A stretch of DNA of 64,000 nucleotides from Thalassospira marina (GTDB lineage Bacteria; Pseudomonadota; Alphaproteobacteria; Rhodospirillales; Thalassospiraceae). The position numbers were made by a program, and so were the translations under genes. The DNA lies in assembly GCF_002844375.1 (NCBI RefSeq), contig NZ_CP024199.1, forward strand, positions 1,438,001-1,502,000, given 5' to 3'. Numbering within the stretch: the stretch's first letter is position 1; the number at the start of each line of letters is the position of its first letter. Positions 1 to 9,113 of the stretch are shown here, one piece after another. Under the pieces are notes generated by a model. That model searched no databases. It was not told the DNA's origin and saw only the letters and a program-made list of their open reading frames with translations.

Positions 1-186
1 GCAATCTCTCCACAGCTGGTGCGACGCCCGGTCAGGGTTGCGCCCAATACTGGAGACATTCAATATTATCCGCATCCTACACAAAGCCGGGCTAAAATCA
101 ATCTGGCCTGTTTTATCTTTGCGTGGCGCGTTACTCTCTCTTGCTGTTCTTACTATAGTCGGAAATTGCACAGGATTAAGCGTTTA

Positions 187-1551
187 ATGGAGAATTGGCG
201 AAAATTGCTCGATGACCGCACCGGATTTTGGCGTTATGCCTTTCTGCGGTTTCTGCATGACAAATCCCCGCAACGCGCCAGTGCGCTTTCATATACCACC
301 CTTCTGGCGATGGTGCCGTTCCTGGCAATTGCGCTGACGGTGCTGTCTGCTTTTCCGGTTTTTGATGCCTGGAAAGACCAGATTTCCGGCCTGATCTTTA
401 GCAATTTCCTGCCCCAGACCGGGTCGGAAGTGGCCGATTATCTGACCGGGTTTTTAAAAAATACCGGGCGCATGACAGCCATTGGCACCATCGTTTTGGG
501 CTTTACCGCTGTAATGCTGCTGGGGTCCATCGAAACCGTGATGAACGATGTTTTCAGGGTAACAACACCGCGCAAGCTGTTATCGCGCCTGGTGGTGTTT
601 TGGGCATTGATCACGGTGGGGCCTTTGTTGCTGGGGCTTAGCCTGTCGCTGGCATCCTATATTTTTGCCATGCGCCACTTTGTCGGGGGCGAAGCACTCG
701 ATGCGCAAATTGGCCAACTGGGTTTTCTTGCTCCCTTCTTTTTGTCGGCCATTGCCTTTTCGCTGCTGTTTTTGGGTATGCCCAACCGGTCGGTTGTCCT
801 GATTGACGGCATAATTGGTGGGGTAGTGGCGGCCTTCCTGTTCGAACTTCTAAAAAAGGGGTTCGGCCTTTATGTCAGCACCTTTCCCACCTATCAGACG
901 ATTTATGGTGCCGTTGCGGTCGTACCAATTTTCCTGATCTGGATGTATCTGACCTGGATGGTGATTTTGCTGGGCGCGCAGGTGGCTGCGGCCCGGTCGG
1001 AATGGCGGGCAGCACGGGCAGCTGGCCTGGTGCCCGACCCGCGCGGCGGTTTGCCGGGCCAGACCGAACGCCTGATTGCCGTGCTGAAATTGCTGGAATA
1101 TCTGCAAAACCGGTTTCAGCAGGCCGAAAAACCGCCAACCTATCGCAAGCTGCTGCATGAATTGAAAATGGGTGGGCGTGATCTTAACTGGGCCTTGGCC
1201 GCCTTGCGCCGGGAAAAGCTGATTGATCGCAGCGAAAAGCATCGCTGGCTGTTATCGGGTGACTTATCGCGCCTGAAACTGGGCGATCTGATGGGCAAAC
1301 TCGGCCTGTTTTTAGATCAGGACCGGTTTTTGCTGGTGGATGTCAAAAGCGGTTGGCCGATGCGGGTGCGCGATAAACTGATCGAACTGGAAGACAGCCG
1401 CAAAGGGTTGCTTGATGTGTCGATTGGCGAGCTGTTCCAAAGCCCGCGTCCCGACGACAAGGTGCCCGAACCCCTTGAAAAAGACGATGACGACAGCAAA
1501 AAGCGCGACAGGGAAATTGATCATAACGATATGACAAGCCAGATCGACTAG
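187..1551 (+). CDS. YihY/BrkB family inner-membrane protein
   Basis: A 454-residue integral membrane protein. The N-terminal two thirds carry about six hydrophobic helices of the YihY/virulence factor BrkB family (formerly annotated RNase BN), with the family-typical segment RASALSYTTLLAMVPFLA near residues 27-44. The C-terminal 150 residues are soluble, charged and end in a Lys/Asp-rich tail; this part resembles a winged-helix extension seen in some family members (inference). The ATG at 187 was preferred because the reading frame upstream of it codes for non-conserved, cysteine-rich sequence and homologues begin close to the membrane region. The molecular function of the family is not settled. 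A convergent Usp gene follows, separated by a terminator hairpin. Confidence 0.85.
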   Translation: MENWRKLLDDRTGFWRYAFLRFLHDKSPQRASALSYTTLLAMVPFLAIALTVLSAFPVFDAWKDQISGLIFSNFLPQTGSEVADYLTGFLKNTGRMTAIGTIVLGFTAVMLLGSIETVMNDVFRVTTPRKLLSRLVVFWALITVGPLLLGLSLSLASYIFAMRHFVGGEALDAQIGQLGFLAPFFLSAIAFSLLFLGMPNRSVVLIDGIIGGVVAAFLFELLKKGFGLYVSTFPTYQTIYGAVAVVPIFLIWMYLTWMVILLGAQVAAARSEWRAARAAGLVPDPRGGLPGQTERLIAVLKLLEYLQNRFQQAEKPPTYRKLLHELKMGGRDLNWALAALRREKLIDRSEKHRWLLSGDLSRLKLGDLMGKLGLFLDQDRFLLVDVKSGWPMRVRDKLIELEDSRKGLLDVSIGELFQSPRPDDKVPEPLEKDDDDSKKRDREIDHNDMTSQID

Positions 1552-1582
1552 CGTGACGGGCTGCCATTTTTTGCAGCTATGA

Positions 1583-1614
1583 AAAATGCCGGCGCCATTT
1601 GGGGCCGGCATTTT
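1583..1614. terminator. Bidirectional intrinsic terminator
   Basis: Perfect 11-bp stem AAAATGCCGGC/GCCGGCATTTT with a 10-nt loop lies between the convergent yihY-like and usp genes. The A-tract and T-tract are part of the stem, so it can serve both strands. Confidence 0.8.
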
Positions 1615-1657
1615 GTTTGGGCGTTTGCCCGCCAGGTATTTGGAGCAGGGCGATCTA

Positions 1658-2107
1658 TCAGGCGTCGATTTGTGTGGTGGGGGCAATGGCAATCAGGATG
1701 CTACAGGGGGCATGCGCCAAAAGCGATGCGCCCGTCGAACCACCCCACCAGCGCGACAGCGCACCTTGTTCACGGTGGCCCACTACGATCAGATCAGACT
1801 GGATCTCCTTGGCAACGCGGCCAATTTCACCGGCGGGAATACCGTTTTCAAGGCGCGTTTCAACCGAAAGCCCCATCCCCTGCAGCTTGGCCTTGCCTTC
1901 GTTCAGGCTTTCCTGAATGTCGGCCAGCATCCGGTCCGGCAGGTCGGACGGCACCGCTGCCTCGGCATAAATCACGCCGATATCGGGGGCCAGAACGGCC
2001 AGCAGGCAAACTTCTGCCTGGCACATAACGGCCAGTTCCGCGCCCTGTTTCAGGGCCGCGCGGCCTTCCTGGCTGCCATCATAGGCAAGAAGGATTTTTT
2101 TATACAT
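1658..2107 (-). CDS. Universal stress protein, single domain
   Basis: A 149-residue single-domain UspA-family protein. It starts MYKKILLAYDGSQEG, the usual first beta strand and Asp loop, and ends with GGSTGASLLAHAPCSILI, which fits the nucleotide-binding G-x2-G-x9-G(S/T) region. An upstream in-frame Met would add 18 residues, but the Usp fold begins right after the chosen ATG, which has AAGG about nine bases upstream. Cytoplasmic stress or energy-limitation protein by family; its partner is unknown. It is one of three Usp genes in the window (others at 9515 and 23676), and the only one with a single domain. Confidence 0.9.
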   Translation of the reverse strand: MYKKILLAYDGSQEGRAALKQGAELAVMCQAEVCLLAVLAPDIGVIYAEAAVPSDLPDRMLADIQESLNEGKAKLQGMGLSVETRLENGIPAGEIGRVAKEIQSDLIVVGHREQGALSRWWGGSTGASLLAHAPCSILIAIAPTTQIDA

Positions 2108-2316
2108 GATGAGGGCCTTTTCTGTGAAAAGCTGGTGGGAACAGGATGTTACCCGATGCATCCGCCTGTGCCAAGTTCAACAAGAAAAAGCTAATTTAAT
2201 CCCGGGTTAGGGGGCGGGGGCCAGGGCAGCGGTGTTTGGCTGCGGGTCAATGGTCCCTATGGCCCCAAAGCCCCCAAAGCGCCCAATGGCCCCAACCGCC
2301 GCGAAGGTCGCGTTAC

Positions 2317-3714
2317 TCAGGCGCTGGTATTGCCGTCATCGTCACGGCTTTCCCCGGTTTGTGGGCGGTTGGTTTCGTCGGGTGCATTTTTTGCAGCCTG
2401 GCTGACCTCAAACCGCAAAGGTTGCCTGCCGGGGTGCAGGTGCAGGTCACGCTGCGGGAAGGGGATTTCGATATTATTGGCTTTAAACTCGTCCCACACA
2501 TTAAGCAGCACTTCGCTGATGATATTGCCGCGCCCGTTTTGCGGGTCGTTGATCCAGAAACGTATTTCAAGATCAACCGAATTATCGCCAAAGCCGCGCA
2601 ACAGCGTGTTGGGGCCGGGTGTTTCAAGTACCCGTTTGCAGCGCGCCGCCGCAGCATTGCAAAGCGCAATCGCCTGACGCGGGTCATTGTTATAGGAAAT
2701 GCCGACCGGGACTTTCAGGCGTAGCTGAACGTCAGTGTGGCTCCAGTTTTCGACCTGATTGGTGATCAGGTCTTCGTTGGGAATCAGAAACTCGGTGCCA
2801 TCACGGGTGCGAACGGCGGTATAGCGTGCGCCAAGCGACTGGATCCAGCCAAAGGTATCGCCAATGGCAATGACATCGCCGGGTTTGATCGACCGATCCA
2901 GCAGCAGAATCAACCCGCTGATCAGGTTGGCAACAATGCGTTGCAGGCCAAGGCCGATCCCCACACCAACCGCACCACCAAAGACGGCCAGTGCCGTTAA
3001 ATCCACGCCAATTGTCGACAGGGCGAAAAAGACCGCGATGGATAGCAGCACAATTTTTAAAAGTTTGACCAGCAGCACCTGCACAGAAGGCGTTAGTCGG
3101 TGCACACGATTAATGCGCTGTTCAAACAGATGCGATGCAAAGGATGCCACCCACAACAAAATCGCCAGCGACAGCACGGCCTTGATCAGCCCGTAAACCG
3201 ACACACGGACACTGCCCAGTTCAATGGCGATGCCATCAAGCATATCGATGGTCGGGGTAAGCAGGCCAACAATGTTAAGGGCGGCGATGCTCCAGGCGAT
3301 AATGGCAATGGTCCGGCCCCAGACCGGGTCATTCATAAAGGCGCTGGCAAGGCGAATGAAAATCCAGGCATTCAGCAGGCTGGCAACCAGCCGCAGCACA
3401 TTATGCGGATAGGGCGCCTGGGTGGCGATGCCATCAAGAACCCAGACAATCAGAACAAATACCAGCGGAAAGGACAGGCCGGGCAGGGTGGCGCAAAACC
3501 GCCGCAAGCCTGGAATGTGGCTTAGCCCATGCCAGTTTTGCAATCGCGACAGCAGCCGTGCCACCGGCTTTGCCAGCAACACTGCCGGTACCGCCGCAAG
3601 CGCGACCGCCGCAATTTGCAATAAAATGGGAACAAGCAGAAGGTTGGCTTCTACCCAGTTAAGGGCCTGTTCAAGCCACGCCACTATTCGGTCAGATTGC
3701 CAGAAACCGTCCAT
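2317..3714 (-). CDS. Mechanosensitive ion channel, MscS family
   Basis: A 465-residue MscS-type channel that should release solutes during hypo-osmotic shock. The N-terminal half has several membrane helices (residues about 20-250). The signature pore helix GGAVGVGIGLGLQRIVANLI, rich in Gly and Ala, is followed by LLLDRSIKPGDVI and the cytoplasmic beta domain (about residues 290-430). The tail after residue 430 is polar and rich in Arg/Asp/Asn. At 465 residues it is larger than E. coli MscS (286), so it belongs to the subfamily with extra N-terminal helices. The start ATG lacks a strong Shine-Dalgarno sequence. It shares strand with the CoA-transferase gene upstream but is 217 bp from it, so separate transcription is likely. 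Confidence 0.9.
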   Translation of the reverse strand: MDGFWQSDRIVAWLEQALNWVEANLLLVPILLQIAAVALAAVPAVLLAKPVARLLSRLQNWHGLSHIPGLRRFCATLPGLSFPLVFVLIVWVLDGIATQAPYPHNVLRLVASLLNAWIFIRLASAFMNDPVWGRTIAIIAWSIAALNIVGLLTPTIDMLDGIAIELGSVRVSVYGLIKAVLSLAILLWVASFASHLFEQRINRVHRLTPSVQVLLVKLLKIVLLSIAVFFALSTIGVDLTALAVFGGAVGVGIGLGLQRIVANLISGLILLLDRSIKPGDVIAIGDTFGWIQSLGARYTAVRTRDGTEFLIPNEDLITNQVENWSHTDVQLRLKVPVGISYNNDPRQAIALCNAAAARCKRVLETPGPNTLLRGFGDNSVDLEIRFWINDPQNGRGNIISEVLLNVWDEFKANNIEIPFPQRDLHLHPGRQPLRFEVSQAAKNAPDETNRPQTGESRDDDGNTSA

Positions 3715-3931
3715 CCATGCCCGCCCGACTGAAATGATCCGCCCTGTGTGAATGGCCCGGTCTTATGCCGGTTTATTCGGGCGCTTAACGTATCCTATAC
3801 GGTGATCATAACATTCTGGCTCAGAAATTCAGCCAAAACAGTAACCTGGGTGCTGGCGTGGCGCATTTGGATGGTCTGGCACGGGAAATCATTCCATGCC
3901 AGACGCGCTAAAGGGCTTTGTTGCCGGGTGA

Positions 3932-5422
3932 TCAGGGTTTCATGGTGCCATGCAGGCGGAAATTGTTGTGCCATGAAAAGGCTTCTTCGATCAGGTGCGG
4001 GGTATGGCCGCCCCGGGCAACGGCGCGATTGAAATAATCGGTCAGTTCCACCCGATAGGTGGGATGCACACAATTGGCGATAATGGTTTGGGCCCGTTCG
4101 CGCGGGGCCAGGCCACGCAGGTCGGCCAGGCCGGTTTCCGTGATCAGGATATCAACATCATGTTCGGTATGGTCAACATGGCTGACCATCGGCACCACGC
4201 TGGAGATTTTGCCGTCTTTGGCGATGGATTTGGTCACAAAGATCGACATATGGCCATTGCGGGCAAAATCGCCGGACCCGCCAATGCCATTCATCATGTG
4301 GGTGCCGCCGACATGGGTGGAATTGACATTGCCGTAAATATCAAATTCCAGCGCGGTATTGATGCAGATAAGCCCCAAACGCCGGATGACTTCGGGATGG
4401 TTGCTGATTTCCTGGGGACGCAGGATCAACTGGTGTTTATAGCGGGCAAGATCGGCAATCACCTGTTCATAGCGTGGTTGCGACAGCGTGATGGATGAAC
4501 CCGATGCAAAATCAAGTTTGCCCGCATCAAACAGGTCAAAGGTCGAATCCTGTAGCACCTCGGAATACATTTTAAGACCGTGAAACGGCGTATCGATAAA
4601 GCCATGCATCACGGCATTGGCAATGGTGCCAATACCGGCCTGCAGGGGCTGTAATTCATTGGTCAGGCGGCCTTTTTTGACCTCAAATTTCAGAAAATCG
4701 GCCAGATGTCCGGCAATGGAACGGGTGTCGTCATCGGGCGGCAGAACGGTTGATGAACTGTCAAGTTTGCGGGTAACGACAATGGCTGCGATTTTGTTGG
4801 GATCAACCGGGATAAACGGAAAACCCACCCGGCTTTCGGGGGAAACAACCGGGATCGGCTGGCGCGTTGGGCGACGCGAAGGGATGTAAATATCGTGCAA
4901 TCCTTCCAGCGTTTCGGATTGCGACAGGTTGATTTCGACAATCACCTTTTTGGCGAGAATGGCAAAACTGGCCGAATTGCCAACCGATGTGGTCGGAATG
5001 ATGCCGCCCTGTTCGGTGATGGCAACCGCCTCGACCACGGCAATGTCGATGCCCGGTATCTGATCGGTGCGAAGCTGCTCAACCGTTTCGGAAAGGTGCT
5101 GGTCAATAAACATCACCTCGCCAGCATTGATGGCCTTGCGCAAGCCCGGATCGGCCTGAAAGGGGATGCGGCGCGTCATCACATGGGCCTCGGCCAGGGT
5201 CCGGTCCAGGTCATTGCCAAGCGACGCCCCGGTCATCAGCGTGATTTTCAGGGGATGGGTCTTTGCCCGCTCGGCCAGCGCCATTGGTACGGCCTTTGCC
5301 TCGCCCGCGCGGGTAAAGCCGCTCATGCCAACAACCATGCCATCCTTGATCAGAGCGGCCGCTTCTTCGGCGCTGACAACACGTTCCTGAAATTTGGGAT
5401 GGCGAATACGCTGGCGATGCAT
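3932..5422 (-). CDS. Acetyl-CoA hydrolase/succinyl-CoA:acetate CoA-transferase family protein
   Basis: A 496-residue class I CoA-transferase of the acetyl-CoA hydrolase/AarC group. It probably moves CoA between succinyl-CoA and acetate or another short acid. Seen in the sequence: an N-terminal GMSGFTRAGEAKAVP region, the segment MYSEVLQDSTFDLFDAGKLD at about residues 285-305 where the catalytic Glu of this group is expected, and the C-terminal SHVDHTEHDVDILITETGLA block. The length matches AarC/YgfH-type enzymes. The start is supported by AAGGA eight bases upstream. Substrate cannot be fixed from sequence; succinate with acetate or propionate are the usual options. It is monocistronic by spacing. 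Confidence 0.88.
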   Translation of the reverse strand: MHRQRIRHPKFQERVVSAEEAAALIKDGMVVGMSGFTRAGEAKAVPMALAERAKTHPLKITLMTGASLGNDLDRTLAEAHVMTRRIPFQADPGLRKAINAGEVMFIDQHLSETVEQLRTDQIPGIDIAVVEAVAITEQGGIIPTTSVGNSASFAILAKKVIVEINLSQSETLEGLHDIYIPSRRPTRQPIPVVSPESRVGFPFIPVDPNKIAAIVVTRKLDSSSTVLPPDDDTRSIAGHLADFLKFEVKKGRLTNELQPLQAGIGTIANAVMHGFIDTPFHGLKMYSEVLQDSTFDLFDAGKLDFASGSSITLSQPRYEQVIADLARYKHQLILRPQEISNHPEVIRRLGLICINTALEFDIYGNVNSTHVGGTHMMNGIGGSGDFARNGHMSIFVTKSIAKDGKISSVVPMVSHVDHTEHDVDILITETGLADLRGLAPRERAQTIIANCVHPTYRVELTDYFNRAVARGGHTPHLIEEAFSWHNNFRLHGTMKP

Positions 5423-5590
5423 GGGGCTTTCCTTTGTGGCGGTAGGGAATTTTCAAATACAAGGTGTAATTGAGCGGCAAGCACAAAGGGTGTGAGAAAT
5501 TCGCGCATGCCTTTGTATTTTCTGCAATGCTAATATAATTGGTGCAATTAAAAACTGCAGCAGGGCAGAGGAACATCAACAGGGTACGGG

Positions 5591-5624
5591 GCACTCTGTT
5601 GGGGCAGGGCGCACTCTGTCGGGG
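5591..5624. repeat. Short direct repeat, 20-bp period
   Basis: GCACTCTGTTGGGG at 5591-5604 recurs as GCACTCTGTCGGGG at 5611-5624 with one mismatch. It lies between the CoA-transferase promoter region and the 3' end of the hydrolase gene. No function is evident. Confidence 0.6.
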
Positions 5625-5687
5625 GCGACCCACTTTAATCGTCAGGTGATCAGATATTCGCAGGCGCTCCGCTCTGGTAACAGGGGC

Positions 5688-6332
5688 TCAGCCGGGCAGG
5701 GATTGCAGGAAATGGTCAATGGCAGCAGCGCACTCATCAAGGTTTTGGTCCTGCGTGCGGCCCGATGCCTTGCGCGGGGTAAAATCATGGTTGCCATCGG
5801 CCACCCAGTGCAGGCGGATGGCTGGTGACAGGTCATAGCCCGCAATTTCATCGGGGCTGCCAAACGGGTCGCGTGTGCCATGGCAAATCAGGCTTGGTGT
5901 CGTCAGGGTCTTTAAATGGTCGGTGCGCGGTTTGTCGGGTTTGCCGGTCGGATGAAACGGATAACCCAGGCACAGCAGGGCATGGACCCCGGCCGTATCG
6001 GCAATCATGCTGGCAATGCGCCCGCCCATGGATTTTCCGGCGATTACCAGTTTATTCCCAGGTGTGATGTTGGCATCGGCAATGGCGGTTTGAAAGGCGT
6101 CCATCAGGGCTGGTGCGCGGTCGGGTGGGCGTTTTTTGCCATCGTCGCGGCGTTTGACCATATAGGGAAATTCAAACCGGCCAACGCGGTATCCCTTATT
6201 CCCCAGTTTTTCGGCCATATCGGCCATAAAGGGGCTGTCCATCGGCGTGCCGGCGCCATGGGCAAACAGAATGGCTGTTTTTGCATCATGCGGGCCGGTC
6301 CAGATGAAACGGGTGGTCATGGTGGCATCCAT
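5688..6332 (-). CDS. Alpha/beta hydrolase (KANL3/Tex30-like, dienelactone hydrolase-type fold)
   Basis: A 214-residue small alpha/beta hydrolase. The nucleophile elbow GKSMGGR gives the Ser, GTRDPFG supplies the likely Asp and ADGNHDF the likely His, so a full catalytic triad is present. The early HGAG motif fits an oxyanion loop. No signal peptide or membrane segment. Family members are annotated as dienelactone-hydrolase-like, but the substrate is unknown. The start is uncertain: ATG at 6332 was chosen, with ATG 6320 and TTG 6353 as alternatives. It lies downstream of the J-protein gene on the same strand but is cut off by a terminator hairpin at 6358. Confidence 0.82.
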   Translation of the reverse strand: MDATMTTRFIWTGPHDAKTAILFAHGAGTPMDSPFMADMAEKLGNKGYRVGRFEFPYMVKRRDDGKKRPPDRAPALMDAFQTAIADANITPGNKLVIAGKSMGGRIASMIADTAGVHALLCLGYPFHPTGKPDKPRTDHLKTLTTPSLICHGTRDPFGSPDEIAGYDLSPAIRLHWVADGNHDFTPRKASGRTQDQNLDECAAAIDHFLQSLPG

Positions 6333-6357
6333 TCTGTTTGGCAGATTTAACAAATAA

Positions 6358-6389
6358 AGGGCCGTTACAAACCAGTCTGTAACGGCCCT
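6358..6389 (-). terminator. Intrinsic terminator of the J-protein gene
   Basis: Perfect 12-bp stem AGGGCCGTTACA/TGTAACGGCCCT with an 8-nt loop, followed on the minus strand by TTATTTG. It separates the J-protein gene from the hydrolase gene. Confidence 0.8.
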
Positions 6390-6416
6390 GTGTGGTTTTG
6401 GCGCGATGGGGGTAAA

Positions 6417-7337
6417 TTACCGCGCGGAATAGGGATGTTCGCGCGACCATTTTTCGATGAAATCGATCAGTTCCTGGTCACGCTTTTCCGGCAGCTTGAC
6501 GGTCAGATGCACATATTGATCGCCTCGCTTGTCGCCCCGGTTATAGGGCGCACCTTTGCCGCGCAGGCGCAATGTGGTGCCGCTATTGGCATTGGCAGGC
6601 AATTTCATCGATACCTTGCCATCGATGGTCTGAACCTCGATCGACCCCCCAACGATTGCCTCGCCAAGCGAAATTGCCATGTCGCAATGCAGGTCATTGC
6701 CTTCGCGGCGGAACTGCTGATCGGCGTGAACATGCAGTTTGATCAGGGCATCACCGGCTTCACCACCATTCATGCCTGCCATGCCCTGGTTTTTCAGGCG
6801 CAGGGTCTGGCCATCTTCACTGCCCGGCGGAATGCGAACTTCAAGCTGCTTGCCACTGGCAAGGTTGATGCGTTTGGTGGTGCCCAGCAGGGCATCTTTC
6901 AGCTCAAGGCTCAGCTCGTAGCTGATATTCGGGCCTTTGACCCGTGTATTGCGCTGTTGGCCGCCAAAACCGCCACGCGCACCCGCACGGTTGCCAAAAA
7001 TTTCATCGAAAATGTCTTCGGCGCTGCCGCCGCCAAAACCGAACGGATCGCCACCACCTGCCGAACTGCGATAGCCGCCTGCACCGGCACCCGCACGGCC
7101 AAACGGGCCTGTGTCGCGGCCATCGGCATCGATTTCGCCATTGTCGTATTTTTTACGACGATCGGCATCCCCTAACAGATGATAGGCCGCCGATACCTTT
7201 TTAAAGCGTTCTTCGATTTTGGCATCGTTCGGATGAAGGTCCGGATGCAATTCACGCGCAAGTTTGCGATAGGCTTTTTTAATCTCGTCCTGCGAGGCCG
7301 TTTTGGTTACGCCAAGGATCTTGTATGGGTCCTGCAT
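6417..7337 (-). CDS. DnaJ/CbpA-type co-chaperone (type II J-protein)
   Basis: A 306-residue J-protein. The J domain occupies residues 1-70 with the HPD motif (LHPDLHP) that stimulates DnaK ATPase. A Gly/Phe/Arg-rich linker follows (about 75-125), then the two beta-barrel substrate-binding domains of DnaJ_C. The Cys-rich zinc finger of canonical DnaJ is missing, as in CbpA. Length matches CbpA (306 in E. coli). It would act in the cytoplasm with DnaK. It is not next to dnaK or cbpM here. Confidence 0.92.
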   Translation of the reverse strand: MQDPYKILGVTKTASQDEIKKAYRKLARELHPDLHPNDAKIEERFKKVSAAYHLLGDADRRKKYDNGEIDADGRDTGPFGRAGAGAGGYRSSAGGGDPFGFGGGSAEDIFDEIFGNRAGARGGFGGQQRNTRVKGPNISYELSLELKDALLGTTKRINLASGKQLEVRIPPGSEDGQTLRLKNQGMAGMNGGEAGDALIKLHVHADQQFRREGNDLHCDMAISLGEAIVGGSIEVQTIDGKVSMKLPANANSGTTLRLRGKGAPYNRGDKRGDQYVHLTVKLPEKRDQELIDFIEKWSREHPYSAR

Positions 7338-7467
7338 TGCCAGCCTGGTTGGAAAAGGTGAAACATTGGACCGGCCCCATGACCGGAATCTTTGATATTA
7401 TTAGCGGGTCTTGACCGCGATCAGAAGTATTTTCAGCACGGTTTTCGATGTTTTGTCCGCCATAAGA

Positions 7468-7501
7468 AAAACGGCGCAGGCCTGATGCGCTGCGCCGTTT
7501 T
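7468..7501 (-). terminator. Intrinsic terminator of the lipoprotein gene
   Basis: AAAACGGCGCAG/CTGCGCCGTTTT, a perfect 12-bp stem with a 10-nt loop, lies just downstream of the lipoprotein stop at 7520 on the minus strand. Confidence 0.75.
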
Positions 7502-7519
7502 GTCAAAGCCGTGTCGGTC

Positions 7520-8008
7520 TTAATTGACGACTTTCCAGGTGCCATCGGGCTGGCGGCATGCCGTGCCAAAGGCTTTCTGTTCTTCGCCGCCAATCATGAC
7601 GGTCTGCTGGTATTCGCGGCAATATTGTTCGGTTTCCGCTTTCTGATAGGTGCGTGTCGGGGTGATGGTGCCCGAATGGCCGCTATCAGGGTTGGTCCAG
7701 CTGCTTGTCTGGCCGACCGGGGCGGTTTCAAGGGTGTGCTGGGTGGTGTTGCGCATCATGGCGCGGTCGGCATTGTCAAGCGACTTGCCGATTTCGCTAC
7801 CAATCATGGCACCGGCAAGTGTCCCCAGTGCCACGCCCACAAGCTGGCCTTTGCCCTTGCCGAATTGTGCGCCGGCAACGGCACCGCCAACTGCGCCCAG
7901 AAGGCCGCCTGCGGTCTGCTTCGTTCCCTGGTTTTCCGCACAACCAGCCAACACAAAAGTGCCGAGCATTACGGGGATGATAAAAAAGCGTGCTTTCATT
8001 ATATTCAT
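7520..8008 (-). CDS. Glycine-zipper outer-membrane lipoprotein (17 kDa surface antigen/RT0821 type)
   Basis: A 162-residue lipoprotein precursor. A short signal peptide ends in the lipobox LAGC, giving a mature N-terminal Cys. A glycine-zipper 2TM segment follows (GGLLGAVGGAVAGAQFGKGK, then GALAGAMIGSEIGKS-like sequence), as in rickettsial 17 kDa antigen and related proteins. The C-terminal half has a YxxxxxTYQKAETEQYCREYQQ-type segment and two further Cys residues that may pair. Start: ATG 8008 has AAGGTAGG upstream; ATG 7999 is an alternative nine bases in. Divergent from pdxH with about 130 bp between. The role is presumably envelope structure; no specific function is known. Confidence 0.85.
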   Translation of the reverse strand: MNIMKARFFIIPVMLGTFVLAGCAENQGTKQTAGGLLGAVGGAVAGAQFGKGKGQLVGVALGTLAGAMIGSEIGKSLDNADRAMMRNTTQHTLETAPVGQTSSWTNPDSGHSGTITPTRTYQKAETEQYCREYQQTVMIGGEEQKAFGTACRQPDGTWKVVN

Positions 8009-8138
8009 GCCTACCTTGTCTTTACTGTCCCAACCGATATGTATGTGTTTGGCGGACTGGTCTTGTCGTGTGATCCTGTCTGTCGCAAGATGCCAACCAG
8101 TTGAGCCAAAATACGTTGTAAAAGGACCGTTTAGGGTA

Positions 8139-8759
8139 ATGGACGAAAAAATTACGACAAAAATTGGGCATGTGGCCCACAATGATCCATTCGATCTTTT
8201 TGATGTATGGTTCCGGGAGGCAAAAAACAAGGAAGATGCCTATCCCGATGCCATGACCCTGGCCACCGCCGATGCCCAGGGCCGCCCCTCGGCACGCATT
8301 GTGCTGCTTAAGGATTTTGATCCTGAAGGGTTTGTTTTTTATACTAATTATGAAAGCCGCAAGGGAACGCAGCTTGGCGAAAATGCCTATGCCGCCTTGT
8401 GCTTTCACTGGAAGAAACTCGAACGCTGTGTCCGCATCGAAGGGCCGACCAATAAGGTAAGTGCAGCCGAGTCGGATGAATATTTCCAGTCACGCGCGCG
8501 CGGCAGCCAGATTGGCGCCTGGGCATCGACCCAGTCCCGCCCGATGGCAGGCCGGTTTGATCTTGAAAAACGGGTGGCGGAATTTACCGCCAAATTCGGT
8601 TTTGGCAAGGTGCCGCGCCCGGATCATTGGGGTGGTTTTCGTCTTGTCCCGGACCGGATCGAATTCTGGTCCGAAGGCACCTTCCGCCTGCATGACCGCC
8701 AGCTTTACACCCGCGATGCTGAAGGCACCGGCTGGCTGGTTGAAAAGCTGTTTCCGTAA
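8139..8759 (+). CDS. pdxH: Pyridoxamine 5'-phosphate oxidase
   Basis: A 206-residue FMN-dependent oxidase that makes pyridoxal 5'-phosphate from pyridoxine or pyridoxamine phosphate in vitamin B6 synthesis and salvage. Recognised from DPFDLFDVWFREA near the start, the FMN-binding SARIVLLKDFDPEGFVFYTN block (about residues 50-70), SRKGTQL, and the C-terminal family block with HDR-LYTRD and a terminal LFP. The length matches PdxH. ATG 8139 was chosen because homology starts there; the reading frame extends upstream only into the neighbouring antisense gene. Confidence 0.95.
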   Translation: MDEKITTKIGHVAHNDPFDLFDVWFREAKNKEDAYPDAMTLATADAQGRPSARIVLLKDFDPEGFVFYTNYESRKGTQLGENAYAALCFHWKKLERCVRIEGPTNKVSAAESDEYFQSRARGSQIGAWASTQSRPMAGRFDLEKRVAEFTAKFGFGKVPRPDHWGGFRLVPDRIEFWSEGTFRLHDRQLYTRDAEGTGWLVEKLFP

Positions 8760-8807
8760 AATTTATCCTGTTTGGGGCGGGCAGGTCCGTAATGGTTTGT
8801 CCGTTCC

Positions 8808-9113
8808 TTACGATTTGGCAGGCGGGCAGAACGCTTCCTGCAGGACAAGGATCACCTTCATCACATTGGGGTCCTTGATCGAATAATAGATGGTTTGAGC
8901 ATCACGACGGGTTTTTACCAGGCCATCGCGACGCAGGCGCGCCAGATGCTGCGACAGGGCGGACTGTTTTAACTGCAATTCGCCTTCAAGCGTTCCCACC
9001 GACTTTTCCGTTTCGCCCAGCGAGCACAAAATCATCAGGCGCCACTGGTTGCCCAGCGATTTCAGAAATTCGGAAGCCTCAAGCGCATTATCGTAGAGTT
9101 CGTTATAATTCAT
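8808..9113 (-). CDS. ArsR-family transcriptional regulator
   Basis: A 101-residue winged-helix regulator. Residues 15-85 give the ArsR fold: LGNQWRLMILCSLGE, the recognition helix QSALSQHLARLRRDGLVKTR and the wing RRDAQTIYYSI. There is no CxC metal motif in the recognition helix region; only one Cys near residue 30 and one at about 96, so a metal sensor of the ArsR/SmtB kind is not supported. A redox or sulfur-responsive role is possible but unproven. Convergent with pdxH and followed upstream by a 400-bp gap. Confidence 0.88.
   Translation of the reverse strand: MNYNELYDNALEASEFLKSLGNQWRLMILCSLGETEKSVGTLEGELQLKQSALSQHLARLRRDGLVKTRRDAQTIYYSIKDPNVMKVILVLQEAFCPPAKS

Noticed and set aside
19..186. 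N-terminal extension of the YihY-like protein
   Set aside because: The extra 56 codons are not family-like and an ATG fits the known start of the family at 187.
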